A stretch of DNA of 24,239 nucleotides, from the NCBI GenBank assembly GCA_023423045.1, contig JAFAGA010000005.1:1-24239 (forward strand). Direction: 5' to 3'. This DNA comes from Bacillota bacterium (lineage in GTDB: Bacteria; Bacillota; Clostridia; Lachnospirales; Lachnospiraceae). Positions 7,574 to 14,572 of this stretch are shown one piece after another. Within the stretch, counting starts at the first letter, position 1. Every line of letters starts with the position of its first letter. The notes below the pieces were generated by a model. That model made no database searches and was not told where the DNA came from. It worked only from the letters and a program-made list of their open reading frames with translations. The translations under genes were made by a program, and so were the position numbers.

Positions 7574-9208
7574 TCATAAAAGTTTGCTACCGCAGGCTCC
7601 ACAAAATTGTGCACCCGGTGCAAGTCTTGTGCCGCATTTTGTGCAAAAGGCATCCTGAAGCCAATCTTCCTGCCGTTGTGGAGCCTGCCCCACAGTCTGG
7701 TCCGCATCATCTCCCTGGTGCAATATCGGCGCTGCTCTCTTTCTCCGCATCAGCAGAAGGATACTTAAGATCAGTGCAAGGATAATCACCCCTCCGCCAA
7801 TGACCGTATACATGAGCAGGCGGTTTTCTCTTGGTTCTGTGCTTCGATCAGCGGTCTTTTGGGAAACCGCAGGCATGTTGCCGGCTTCCGTATCCGCCTG
7901 CAAGGCCGGCGTTGCCGATGGCTGTTCCGCCGCTTTTGCACTGCACTCCGCTAAGAGATCTGCTATCACGGGATATCCGGGGTTAGTTTCACTTAGTGTG
8001 CGCAGGATACTCAGCGCATCTCCGTATTTTCCACCGTCATACAGCGCCTTCGCTTCTTTATACTGCTTGGTAAACAGACTTTCTGCAGGTGTCACATTGA
8101 TTTCATTCAAAAATTGCCTGGCAATACTGACAGGAATAGCAAAATTCATACCTGCCGCCATACTCCCGCTGCTCTCGTCAATCATGCCGAAGGTGTTGAT
8201 GCCGATGACCTCGCCCAATTCATTGAACAACGGCCCGCCCGAGTTGCCGCCGTGGATGGCGGCATCCGTTTGCAGAACACTCCAACCGCCTGCCATTTCC
8301 TTTTTCGCGCTAAGGATGCCCTGTGTAAGCGTGGGTTCCTGAACCGCCTGTGCAATGTTGAGTGCCTCGGACAGCGTTGCGACGGCAGGATAGCCCATGG
8401 CATACACCCGGTCTCCCGTTCGAAGCTGCGTATCGTCGCCCAAAGTAACTGTTGGCAGGTTTGTTTTGTCCAGTTTGAGAATAGCAATGTCCTTGCCGGG
8501 AATTGGTTCACCAATTTTTCGTAAGTCCAGGCCAATGCCCTTAGTTGAAACATCGCTGCCCGGTGCGACATTACCCATAAAGCATTGGTAATTGGTTTTA
8601 AGATTGTCGATTTGCATGCTCTGTGCTAAAAGTCCGTAGAAGGCGTTCGCCAGACCATCCCACTCCTCCTGGGTCATCTGATAATTGCTGCGCCGCAATT
8701 CGGCGTCAAACTCATCCGCTGCGCCGATGGCATATTCCTCAAGAGCGGTCCTGACAAATTGCATGTATAACTCTTCCTCGTCCGTATACACCACATGGGC
8801 ATTGGTAACCATGTAACCGTCGGGTGTGACGATAAATCCCGTGCCCACCGCGGCAGTGCTGGCGCTTTCTGTCTTGGAATTGCCGGTGGAAAAAGCATAA
8901 TAGCTCATATTTTCGCTCATCAGGCGCACCATTGCGGAGTACATCGCTTGCTCGGTATTGGGTATGCTTCCGTTTACAACCATCTCCTCAATAGCCTCAC
9001 TCAAAAGCTCTTGAAAATCATCATAAAATGCAAATTCATACCAGGTGATGTCGGCCGTCCAGCGGGTCTGCACCAGCACCACCCCGGGCTTGTTCAACAT
9101 GGCGAGCGAGCGTGTGTCCATTGGCTCTGCTGCGAAAGTATCACCAGACGCCCCCAGAAACAGTAAAAAACTAAGTAGCAAACAGGCTATCCGTTTGATT
9201 AAACGCAT
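7574..9208 (-). CDS. Membrane-anchored HtrA-like trypsin-family serine protease with C-terminal zinc ribbon
   Basis: Domain order in 544 residues: signal peptide (about 1-27), S1C-type protease domain with H138 (TNAHVV), D240 (KDIAILKLD) and S323 (HGGNSGGPLF), a helical TPR-like repeat (about 375-422), a low-complexity linker, one membrane helix (about 465-487) followed by RRKR, and a zinc ribbon with CxxC pairs at 522/525 and 536/539. The topology puts the protease outside and the zinc ribbon inside the cell. The gap between His and Asp is 102 residues, against about 30 in DegP, so a helical insertion of about 70 residues is present. There is no PDZ domain. The start is fixed by GGAGGAGG 6 bases before the ATG at 9208. 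It sits between a zinc-binding protein gene and a LamG gene. The catalytic triad is intact; the substrate is unknown. Confidence 0.9.
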   Translation of the reverse strand: MRLIKRIACLLLSFLLFLGASGDTFAAEPMDTRSLAMLNKPGVVLVQTRWTADITWYEFAFYDDFQELLSEAIEEMVVNGSIPNTEQAMYSAMVRLMSENMSYYAFSTGNSKTESASTAAVGTGFIVTPDGYMVTNAHVVYTDEEELYMQFVRTALEEYAIGAADEFDAELRRSNYQMTQEEWDGLANAFYGLLAQSMQIDNLKTNYQCFMGNVAPGSDVSTKGIGLDLRKIGEPIPGKDIAILKLDKTNLPTVTLGDDTQLRTGDRVYAMGYPAVATLSEALNIAQAVQEPTLTQGILSAKKEMAGGWSVLQTDAAIHGGNSGGPLFNELGEVIGINTFGMIDESSGSMAAGMNFAIPVSIARQFLNEINVTPAESLFTKQYKEAKALYDGGKYGDALSILRTLSETNPGYPVIADLLAECSAKAAEQPSATPALQADTEAGNMPAVSQKTADRSTEPRENRLLMYTVIGGGVIILALILSILLLMRRKRAAPILHQGDDADQTVGQAPQRQEDWLQDAFCTKCGTRLAPGAQFCGACGSKLL

Positions 9209-9288
9209 AAAAATCCTCCTCCTCATAAATGTCAAGAAAATACTAAGCAGATATTCACAATCCGCTTTGCCACCTGCTCATAACTAAA

Positions 9289-9648
9289 TTACTGCTTTGC
9301 CGCACCGCAGGCTGTGCAGTATTGATCCTCCTTTCCCATGGCAGCTTGGCACCGGATGCAGATACGGGGTGCACAGTCCGTACACATCATCTGATTCTCA
9401 TTGTAATGCTGATCGCACACCCATCGGTGGCAGCATCGGCACCGGTTGAAGTAAAATCGTGCATTTTCTCCTCCTAAACGTAGAGCCTCTTCAGGGGTAT
9501 TACAGGCAATCAGCGGCGTGGTGTATCCGCTGCCGCAGATCTCGCAGAAAAAAGTCAGACGAAATCCACACTTCTCCTGTACGGTCCGGTATTTTGCCGT
9601 GAACAGGGAAGCTTCCCTATTCAGCAGCAATTTATCATTGTTTTCCAT
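9289..9648 (-). CDS. Cysteine-rich zinc-ribbon protein, 119 aa
   Basis: The protein holds at least twelve clustered cysteines: C35/C38, C70/C72/C73/C78, C89/C92 and a C-terminal zinc ribbon C97/C100 with C111/C114, plus histidines at 74 and 81. This suggests two or three structural zinc sites. The last ribbon (CIRCQ...CTACG) is similar in style to the one at the C-terminus of the protease encoded next, which suggests paired cytoplasmic partners. There is no signal peptide. The ATG at 9648 is chosen because GAGGGTG lies upstream; the frame is open further upstream to 9837 but that part crosses the divergent control region and has no ribosome binding site. The protease gene follows after 80 bases. 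Function unknown; a regulatory or assembly role is an inference. Confidence 0.78.
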   Translation of the reverse strand: MENNDKLLLNREASLFTAKYRTVQEKCGFRLTFFCEICGSGYTTPLIACNTPEEALRLGGENARFYFNRCRCCHRWVCDQHYNENQMMCTDCAPRICIRCQAAMGKEDQYCTACGAAKQ

Positions 9649-9697
9649 AGGATCACCCTCTTTGCAACTGTACAAAATGCTTGCCTGAAACAACACG

Positions 9698-9785
9698 AAA
9701 TACCTGTTTGAGATGGCGGCAATACCTATTCGATAAAACGCAAAATACTTGTTTGCAGCCGCTATATTTGCTAATATATAGGTAT
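9698..9785. promoter_or_regulatory. Phased AATACYT repeats in the divergent control region
   Basis: AATACCT (9699-9705), AATACCT (9721-9727) and AATACTT (9744-9750) recur every 22-23 bases, and an inverted copy (AGGTATG) lies at 9780-9786. Two of the copies belong to a longer repeat AAATAC(C/T)TGTTTG (9698-9710, 9743-9755). A spacing of two helical turns fits cooperative binding by a regulator, plausibly the membrane-bound LuxR-type protein encoded by the second rightward gene. Confidence 0.5.
9753..9780 (+). promoter_or_regulatory. Possible promoter for the solute-binding/LuxR operon
   Basis: TTGCAG (9753-9758), a 16-base spacer and TATATA (9775-9780) form a reasonable sigma-A promoter. The third AATACTT repeat ends just before the -35 element and the inverted copy overlaps the -10, so binding there could control it. 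The resulting leader would be about 130 bases and include the GGGTGATT repeats. Confidence 0.4.
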
Positions 9786-9842
9786 GATAGCTGTTCCTCG
9801 GTCTCATCATACGCAAAATATCACCTTTTGTAATCATCCCAA

Positions 9843-9886
9843 GGGTGATTGGGAGGTCAAAACAGGGGTGATTTCAGGGGTGATTT
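9843..9886 (+). repeat. GGGTGATT repeats in the leader of the solute-binding gene
   Basis: GGGTGATT occurs at 9843-9850, 9866-9873 and 9878-9885. The last two belong to an exact tandem 12-base duplication CAGGGGTGATTT (9863-9874, 9875-9886). The ribosome binding site of the divergent zinc-ribbon gene contains GGGTGAT on the opposite strand (about 9651-9657). The repeats lie between the predicted promoter and the start codon at 9920 and could be operators or leader RNA elements. Confidence 0.55.
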
Positions 9887-9919
9887 TTCAGATGACCCCG
9901 GAAAGGATTGGTTACTTCC

Positions 9920-11311
9920 ATGAAAAAGATTGTTTGTGTGGTTTTGCTACCCCTTTTGCTGACTCTTTTATTATCCGCATGTGCGCAAGCCGGGAGACTG
10001 AATCCAAAAAAGCCTCTAACTCTTACCTTATGGCATAATTTTGGCGGGCAGATGCAGGCCACCATGGACGAACAGATTGGAGAGTTCAACTCCACACTAG
10101 GCAAGGAAAAGGGAATTATGATCAATGTCACCTCAATTTCAGGCTCAGCGACGCTACAGGAAAAACTGGCCATGATCGCCGCCGGAGATCCCGGCGCACC
10201 GGAAAAGCCTGACATCACCACCTGCTATCCGGCCACAGCCGCATTGCTGGCGGAAGAGGGGCTGCTTGCTGCTCTGGACGGGCAGTTCACTGAAGAAGAG
10301 CTGGCAGACTATCTACCCCGCTTTTTAGATGAGGGACGACTGCCAGACGGTGGGCTGTATATCTTCCCCTTTGCAAAATCCACCGAGGTGCTTTTTCTGA
10401 ATCAAACGCTGTTTGACCACTTTTCATCAGCCGGCGGAGTAACTTCCGACAGCCTTGCCACCTTTGAGGGGATCGCTGATACGGCTATGAGGTATTACAG
10501 CTGGACCGACGGGCTGACCCCGGATATTTCAAACGATGGAAAAGCCTTTTATGCCGCCGATTCGATTTTTAATCTGACTCAGGTAGGAATGGAGCAGATG
10601 GGAACCTCCCTCTTTGAAGGGGAAGCCCTCCGGCTGGATACACCCGAGTTTAGACGGATTTGGGATATGCTTTTTGAACCGGCGGTCAAGGGCGGCCTAG
10701 CCATTTACGACGGCTACTCTTCCGAACTTTCCAAGACAGGTGATATCCTTTGTTCTACCGGCTCGACAGCGGGGATTCTCTTCTATGGAGAGGAAATCAC
10801 CTATCCAAACAACACAAAGGAGGCAGTGGAATATACGGTTTTGCCCTATCCTGTTTTTGCGGACGGCAAAAAAATCGCCATGCAAAGGGGCGGGGGGCTT
10901 GCAGTGACAAAATCCACCCCTGTAAAAGAAAAAGCCGCCGCTCTGTTCCTCAAGTGGTTTACCGCTTCCGAACAAAATATGCGCTTTGTGTCTTCCACCG
11001 GGTATCTGCCTGTAACCGGGCAGGCTTTCACCGAACATATGGAGAGTGAAATTGCCAGAAACAGCAATTCGAATATCCAAAAGCTGCTGCGCACCGCCGT
11101 TGTAGTACATAAGGAATATGATTTTTATATCCCGCCTGTATTTGACAACTTCAATACTGTCAGTGATGGTTTTGAAGCCGGATTCCTCGCCATAGCCGCC
11201 GACAGACGGGAACAGTACCTCCAAAACCTGAAAATGATGGAACCTGCCCCTGCCTTTGAAACGGCAACAGACGGTGCTTTAGATGAATTTATTGAAAAAT
11301 TGGACCGGTAA
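9920..11311 (+). CDS. Extracellular solute-binding lipoprotein (ABC sugar-binding type), orphan
   Basis: The 463-residue protein has a lipoprotein signal peptide with lipobox LLSAC (lipidated Cys at residue 21) and the features of family 1 carbohydrate-binding proteins: LTLTLWHNFGG early in the mature part, PDITTCYPATAALLAEEGLL, and a C-terminal half with MQRGGGLAVTKST followed by EKAAALFLKWFTA. It should sit on the outer face of the membrane and bind a sugar or similar ligand. No permease or ATPase gene is next to it; instead a membrane-bound LuxR-type regulator follows after 28 bases. This suggests a ligand-presenting role in signalling rather than transport. The ATG at 9920 is preferred, with GAAAGGA about 12 bases upstream; a TTG at 9908 is possible but lies too close to that site. 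Confidence 0.85.
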   Translation: MKKIVCVVLLPLLLTLLLSACAQAGRLNPKKPLTLTLWHNFGGQMQATMDEQIGEFNSTLGKEKGIMINVTSISGSATLQEKLAMIAAGDPGAPEKPDITTCYPATAALLAEEGLLAALDGQFTEEELADYLPRFLDEGRLPDGGLYIFPFAKSTEVLFLNQTLFDHFSSAGGVTSDSLATFEGIADTAMRYYSWTDGLTPDISNDGKAFYAADSIFNLTQVGMEQMGTSLFEGEALRLDTPEFRRIWDMLFEPAVKGGLAIYDGYSSELSKTGDILCSTGSTAGILFYGEEITYPNNTKEAVEYTVLPYPVFADGKKIAMQRGGGLAVTKSTPVKEKAAALFLKWFTASEQNMRFVSSTGYLPVTGQAFTEHMESEIARNSNSNIQKLLRTAVVVHKEYDFYIPPVFDNFNTVSDGFEAGFLAIAADRREQYLQNLKMMEPAPAFETATDGALDEFIEKLDR

Positions 11312-11339
11312 AAACGAATGTAAAAAAGGGGGAATTGGG

Positions 11340-12956
11340 ATGCCGAGGCGACTGACCAAAACATGGGAGCTTTACCGCGAGGCGATACGTCACAGAGGAC
11401 AAAACGGCCTGCCTATGCATCTGCGACTATTTTTGTTTATGCTTCTATTTCTCAATACCATTATGTTGGGTGTCCTGCTCATCCTGTTTTCCACCGGAGC
11501 TTTCAAGATCGGCTTGCTACAGCATAAGCCGGTTCTGGAAGGCGAGCTGGCGCATATTGCGCAGGATATTTACCGTTCCTTCGGCAGCCTTTCCGTGCAA
11601 GCAGTGGAGCTTTCAAATGGACTTTCGACTGAGCTGGAGAGGCATTTAAAGGAGCACGGCGAGTCAACGGCTTCCTTACAGAGGACACCGGAACTGCTGG
11701 AGCATCTGTTGGATGAGGAATTGAGCAGGCTCGTCGGCGCTCTTGAAAAATCTAAGGGAAGTGGTGCTTTTCTCCTGCTGGATGCGACGGTGAATCCTGC
11801 TCTTCCAGACGCAGAGCATTCTCGGGCCTGCCTATATCTGAAAAATATGGAGCCGAATATTGTGAGCGGCATGACTGCCAATCTGCGCTACAGCTTTGGT
11901 CCCATGACCATCGCAAGAAAGCATAAAATCCATAGTCTTCCCCAGTGGCAGATGGAGATGGATACTGCAGAGCTTTCTTATTTTGCAGAAGTGATGGATA
12001 CCGCAAGAGAACAAGATGCCCCGCTTTCCCGTTTATATCGCTGGAGCAAGGCAACCTCCCTGCCTGGCAGCAGCGAACGGGTCATGCTCTGCATAGCACC
12101 GCTGGTCGCCTCTGACGGTACCGTATTTGGCGTGTGCGGATTTGAGGTAAGCGAAATGCTTTTCAAGCTTTCCCACACCCCGGAAGCGACAAGCTATCAG
12201 CACCTGTTCTGCTCACTCTCACCAATGGAGGAAGGCACGCTGCAGCTGTCAGAAGCACTTTTTTCCGTAAACTCTTTCGTCCCCCATTACACAGCGGTAG
12301 AAATATCCTCCGCGGCAGGCAGCTTTCACAGCTATCGGCAGACCGGAAAAGAGGGTTACCGCGGATTGCATCAGATCATCGCTCTCTATCCGTCTAATTC
12401 CGTCTATGGCTCGGAGCAGTGGGCAGCAGCACTACTGATGCCCACCGGGGAATTGGATGCTTTGCTTTCTGCCAAGAGCCGTAACCTGGTCTTAGGGCTT
12501 TTGGTGCTGATGCTTGCCAATATCGCTCTGGCCTCATACATCAGCTATCGCTATATCCGTCCGGTTGCAGAAGCCCTGGAGCAGTTAAAAAAGCCTGTTC
12601 CCACAACCAAAACCAAAATTCCCGAAATCGACGACCTGATTGAATATCTGGCTGCCCAGGATGAATTATCCACAACCGGGGAGGCACCCCCTCCTCACAT
12701 ACTTGAGTACCCCGCTATGTATCTGGAATTTGTTAAAAATGTTAAAACACTTTCGGTCGCTGAAAAAACGGTCTTTGATTTATATGTGCAGGGATATACG
12801 GCAAAGGAAATTGCGGAACACCTTTGTCTTTCCATTAATACCATTAAAACGCACAACCGCCGTATCTACACAAAGCTAAACGTCACCTCACGCAAGGAAC
12901 TGATGGTGTATATTCAGATGATAGAGGAGGCGGACAAAAAACAAATCCTCCAATAA
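11340..12956 (+). CDS. Membrane-bound LuxR-family transcriptional regulator with extracytoplasmic sensor region
   Basis: The 538-residue protein has a cytoplasmic N-terminus, TM1 (about 28-51), a large outer region (about 52-381) resembling the extracellular part of Cache-type receptors, TM2 (about 382-406), a short linker and a C-terminal LuxR/GerE helix-turn-helix (about 465-530; AEKTVFDLYVQGYTAKEIAEHL, with the recognition helix around INTIKTHNRRIYTKL). It has no kinase, receiver or HAMP-kinase module, so it looks like a one-component transmembrane regulator that binds DNA at the membrane. AGGGGG lies 7 bases before the ATG at 11340. Its partner is probably the solute-binding lipoprotein encoded 28 bases upstream, and the divergent protease operon is a plausible target. 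The HTH is clear; the sensor fold is a weak guess. Confidence 0.88.
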   Translation: MPRRLTKTWELYREAIRHRGQNGLPMHLRLFLFMLLFLNTIMLGVLLILFSTGAFKIGLLQHKPVLEGELAHIAQDIYRSFGSLSVQAVELSNGLSTELERHLKEHGESTASLQRTPELLEHLLDEELSRLVGALEKSKGSGAFLLLDATVNPALPDAEHSRACLYLKNMEPNIVSGMTANLRYSFGPMTIARKHKIHSLPQWQMEMDTAELSYFAEVMDTAREQDAPLSRLYRWSKATSLPGSSERVMLCIAPLVASDGTVFGVCGFEVSEMLFKLSHTPEATSYQHLFCSLSPMEEGTLQLSEALFSVNSFVPHYTAVEISSAAGSFHSYRQTGKEGYRGLHQIIALYPSNSVYGSEQWAAALLMPTGELDALLSAKSRNLVLGLLVLMLANIALASYISYRYIRPVAEALEQLKKPVPTTKTKIPEIDDLIEYLAAQDELSTTGEAPPPHILEYPAMYLEFVKNVKTLSVAEKTVFDLYVQGYTAKEIAEHLCLSINTIKTHNRRIYTKLNVTSRKELMVYIQMIEEADKKQILQ

Positions 12957-13033
12957 GTTTCTTTACAATTCATCGATAATCGTTCGGCAGTAAGCTGAAC
13001 AACTATGATTTTGTAAAGCTCCTTATTGGAGGA
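12946..13033. repeat. 88-bp imperfect inverted repeat over the luxR stop codon, probable convergent terminator
   Basis: TCCTCCAATAAG (12946-12957) pairs with CTTATTGGAGGA (13022-13033), TTTACAA-containing bases 12961-12968 pair with 13011-13018, and the inner part (12972-12988 with 12994-13009) continues the stem to a 5-base loop AGTAA at 12989-12993. The luxR stop codon lies in the left arm. On the minus strand the structure is followed by TTTGTTTTTTG (12935-12945), so it can terminate the nitroreductase transcript inside the luxR 3' end. On the plus strand there is no U tract. A MITE-like origin is an alternative. Confidence 0.65.
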
Positions 13034-13064
13034 ATGCAAATGTCACAGTACTGTTTTAATACCC

Positions 13065-13664
13065 TTATTCGAATATCTTCACCCTGTCCTCAAGAGGTGC
13101 AAACTCCTTCTCGCCGGGCTGTGCCAGAGGATTACCAAAAGGCATCTGAGCCATCAGCCTCCAGCTCTGCGGAAGCTCCCAGGCCCTGTGAACCTCCTCA
13201 TCGATGAGAGGATTATAATGCTGCAAGGAAGCTCCCAGACCTAGCTCTTCGAAAGCCGTCCATACAGTAAACTGCAGCATTCCGCTGGACTGGAGAGACC
13301 ATAGCGGGAAGTTCTCTTTATAAAGCGGAAATGCCTCCTGTAAACCTTCCACCACCGCCTGATCCTCAAAGAAAAGAACGGTGCCAAATCCATTTTTGAA
13401 GGAATTCACCTTCTCATCTGTCGGTCCGAAGGACTCCGCCGGAACAATCTTCCTCAAAGTTTCACGGACAATCTCCCATAGCCGGTCATGATGTTCTCCT
13501 GCCAGTACAACGGCCCTTGCACTTTGTGAATTGAAGGAAGAAGGGACAAATTTCACGCTATGTTCTACTACCTCCCTGACCTTTTCTACGGATACCTTAC
13601 TGTCCTTTCCGATTGCATAATATGATCTGCGGCTCTCTACCGCCTCACGAAACGTTTTACTCAT
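13065..13664 (-). CDS. Nitroreductase family protein (FMN-dependent oxidoreductase)
   Basis: The 199-residue protein fits the short nitroreductases of Firmicutes: an N-terminal FREAVESRRSYYAIG segment with the arginines that contact the FMN phosphate, VPSSFNSQSARAVVL, a central acidic helix region, WTAFEELGLGASLQHYN, and MPFGNPLAQPGEKEFAPL near the end. It should reduce nitro or quinone compounds using NAD(P)H in the cytoplasm. The start at 13664 has AGGTAG upstream. It is divergent from an OhrR-like regulator gene across 292 bases, which makes control by that regulator and a role in oxidative or electrophile stress likely. The 88-bp inverted repeat downstream supplies a terminator. Confidence 0.88.
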   Translation of the reverse strand: MSKTFREAVESRRSYYAIGKDSKVSVEKVREVVEHSVKFVPSSFNSQSARAVVLAGEHHDRLWEIVRETLRKIVPAESFGPTDEKVNSFKNGFGTVLFFEDQAVVEGLQEAFPLYKENFPLWSLQSSGMLQFTVWTAFEELGLGASLQHYNPLIDEEVHRAWELPQSWRLMAQMPFGNPLAQPGEKEFAPLEDRVKIFE

Positions 13665-13772
13665 AATTACTACCTGCCTTTCCTTTGGAATCATTCTAGT
13701 TTCTGCATTCCATATTTACTCTATTCTAATTCTGATTACGGATTCATTAAAGAATTCCGTCTTCTCAAGAAG

Positions 13773-13792
13773 TTAAATTGCTTACAATTTAA
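13773..13792. promoter_or_regulatory. Inverted repeat in the nitroreductase/ohrR intergenic region
   Basis: TTAAATTG and CAATTTAA are perfect inverted 8-mers separated by CTTA. The included TTACAATT is the reverse complement of AATTGTAA at 13861-13868 near the ohrR promoter. AT-rich TACAATT/AATTGTA elements are typical of OhrR operators, so this is a candidate site for the divergent regulator acting on the nitroreductase side. Confidence 0.5.
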
Positions 13793-13829
13793 TTTAATGC
13801 TATTTTATTGTGTTTGTCAATAGTTTTAT

Positions 13830-13871
13830 TTGACTTTTATAAAAATATTGTTTAAAATCTAATTGTAAACA
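13830..13871 (+). promoter_or_regulatory. Promoter of ohrR-like gene with overlapping inverted repeat
   Basis: TTGACT (13830-13835), a 17-base spacer and TAAAAT (13853-13858) form a good sigma-A promoter. TGTTTA (13849-13854) and TAAACA (13866-13871) form an inverted repeat overlapping the -10 element and the start point, with AATTGTAA (13861-13868) inside it. This layout suits autorepression. Confidence 0.6.
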
Positions 13872-13956
13872 TTAATCTTAGTAATTTACTTCGTTCCGGA
13901 TTTTTCCGGATCGATTTAGACATAATAGTTTTATCGATGGAAAGAGAGGCAATCCT

Positions 13957-14454
13957 ATGAATACTTCTTCATCAAATACGAATCCATCCTTGCAGGAGAA
14001 TACAAACTATGATCTGCTCATGCTGGATAATCAGCTATGTTTTTCCCTGTATGTGTGTTCCAAGGAGATTATCAAAAAATACAAGGCCCTTTTAGAGCCT
14101 TTTGGCCTGACCTATACCGGCTACATTATCATGATGGCCTTATGGGAAAGGGACGATATAACCGTTAAGGAGCTGGGCACACGGCTCTATCTGGATTCCG
14201 GCACTCTGACTCCAATGCTGAAAAAGCTGGAGGCTCAGGATTATATTAAGCGAATCCGAAGCTCCAGCGATGAACGTAATGTATATATTCAATTAACCCC
14301 CCGGGGCCGGGAGTTGAAGCAGGAGGCTCTTATCATTCCAAAGAGCATGATCTGCTGCCTGGATCTTGATCCGGGCTATGCAGGCCAACTTCTGGAAGCA
14401 CTCCACAAAATGATGAAACGGCTGGAGGATAACGGTGATATTGCCCCAGAGTAG
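13957..14454 (+). CDS. ohrR: MarR-family regulator, OhrR-like organic peroxide sensor
   Basis: The 165-residue protein follows the pattern of Bacillus OhrR closely: LDNQLCFSLYVCSKEIIKKY near the start with the reactive cysteine at residue 28, then LTYTGYIIMMALWE, TVKELGTRLYLDSGTLTPML (winged-helix recognition region) and SSDERNVYIQLTPRG (wing). In OhrR oxidation of that single cysteine by organic peroxides releases DNA. A second cysteine at 34 and a CC pair at 132-133 raise the possibility of disulphide (2-Cys) sensing. OhrR usually controls an OsmC-like ohr gene, but none is here; the divergent nitroreductase is the likely target. The N-terminal 15 residues are a polar extension. AGAGG lies upstream of the ATG. 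Confidence 0.85.
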   Translation: MNTSSSNTNPSLQENTNYDLLMLDNQLCFSLYVCSKEIIKKYKALLEPFGLTYTGYIIMMALWERDDITVKELGTRLYLDSGTLTPMLKKLEAQDYIKRIRSSSDERNVYIQLTPRGRELKQEALIIPKSMICCLDLDPGYAGQLLEALHKMMKRLEDNGDIAPE

Positions 14455-14517
14455 CTCCCTCCGCTATGTTCTTTGAAACAGATTAGTATCCTCCACTATA
14501 TTCTTTAAGCAGATTAT

Positions 14518-14559
14518 TCCCGGCAGTCTCCGGTCATTCCTGCACCATGACTGCCGGGA
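14518..14559. terminator. Hairpin between convergent ohrR and GH13 genes
   Basis: TCCCGGCAGTC (14518-14528) pairs perfectly with GACTGCCGGGA (14549-14559). On the plus strand it is followed by TATTTTCG, and it begins 14 bases beyond the end of the GH13 gene on the minus strand. It probably serves both genes; U tracts are short on both sides. Confidence 0.7.
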
Positions 14560-14572
14560 TATTTTCGTCACA

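Noticed and set aside
9649..9837. N-terminal extension of the zinc-ribbon protein up to 9837
   Set aside because: It would run through the operator-like repeats, has no ribosome binding site, and the ATG at 9648 has a good one.
9698..9886. CRISPR-like spacing of repeats
   Set aside because: Repeats are 7-12 bases with imperfect copies and no spacers of CRISPR size; they fit operators or leader elements.
13040..13204. A short plus-strand frame with GGAGG upstream (MSQYCFNTLI...)
   Set aside because: After a dozen codons it is purely antisense to the nitroreductase; kept only as a note in the inverted-repeat finding.
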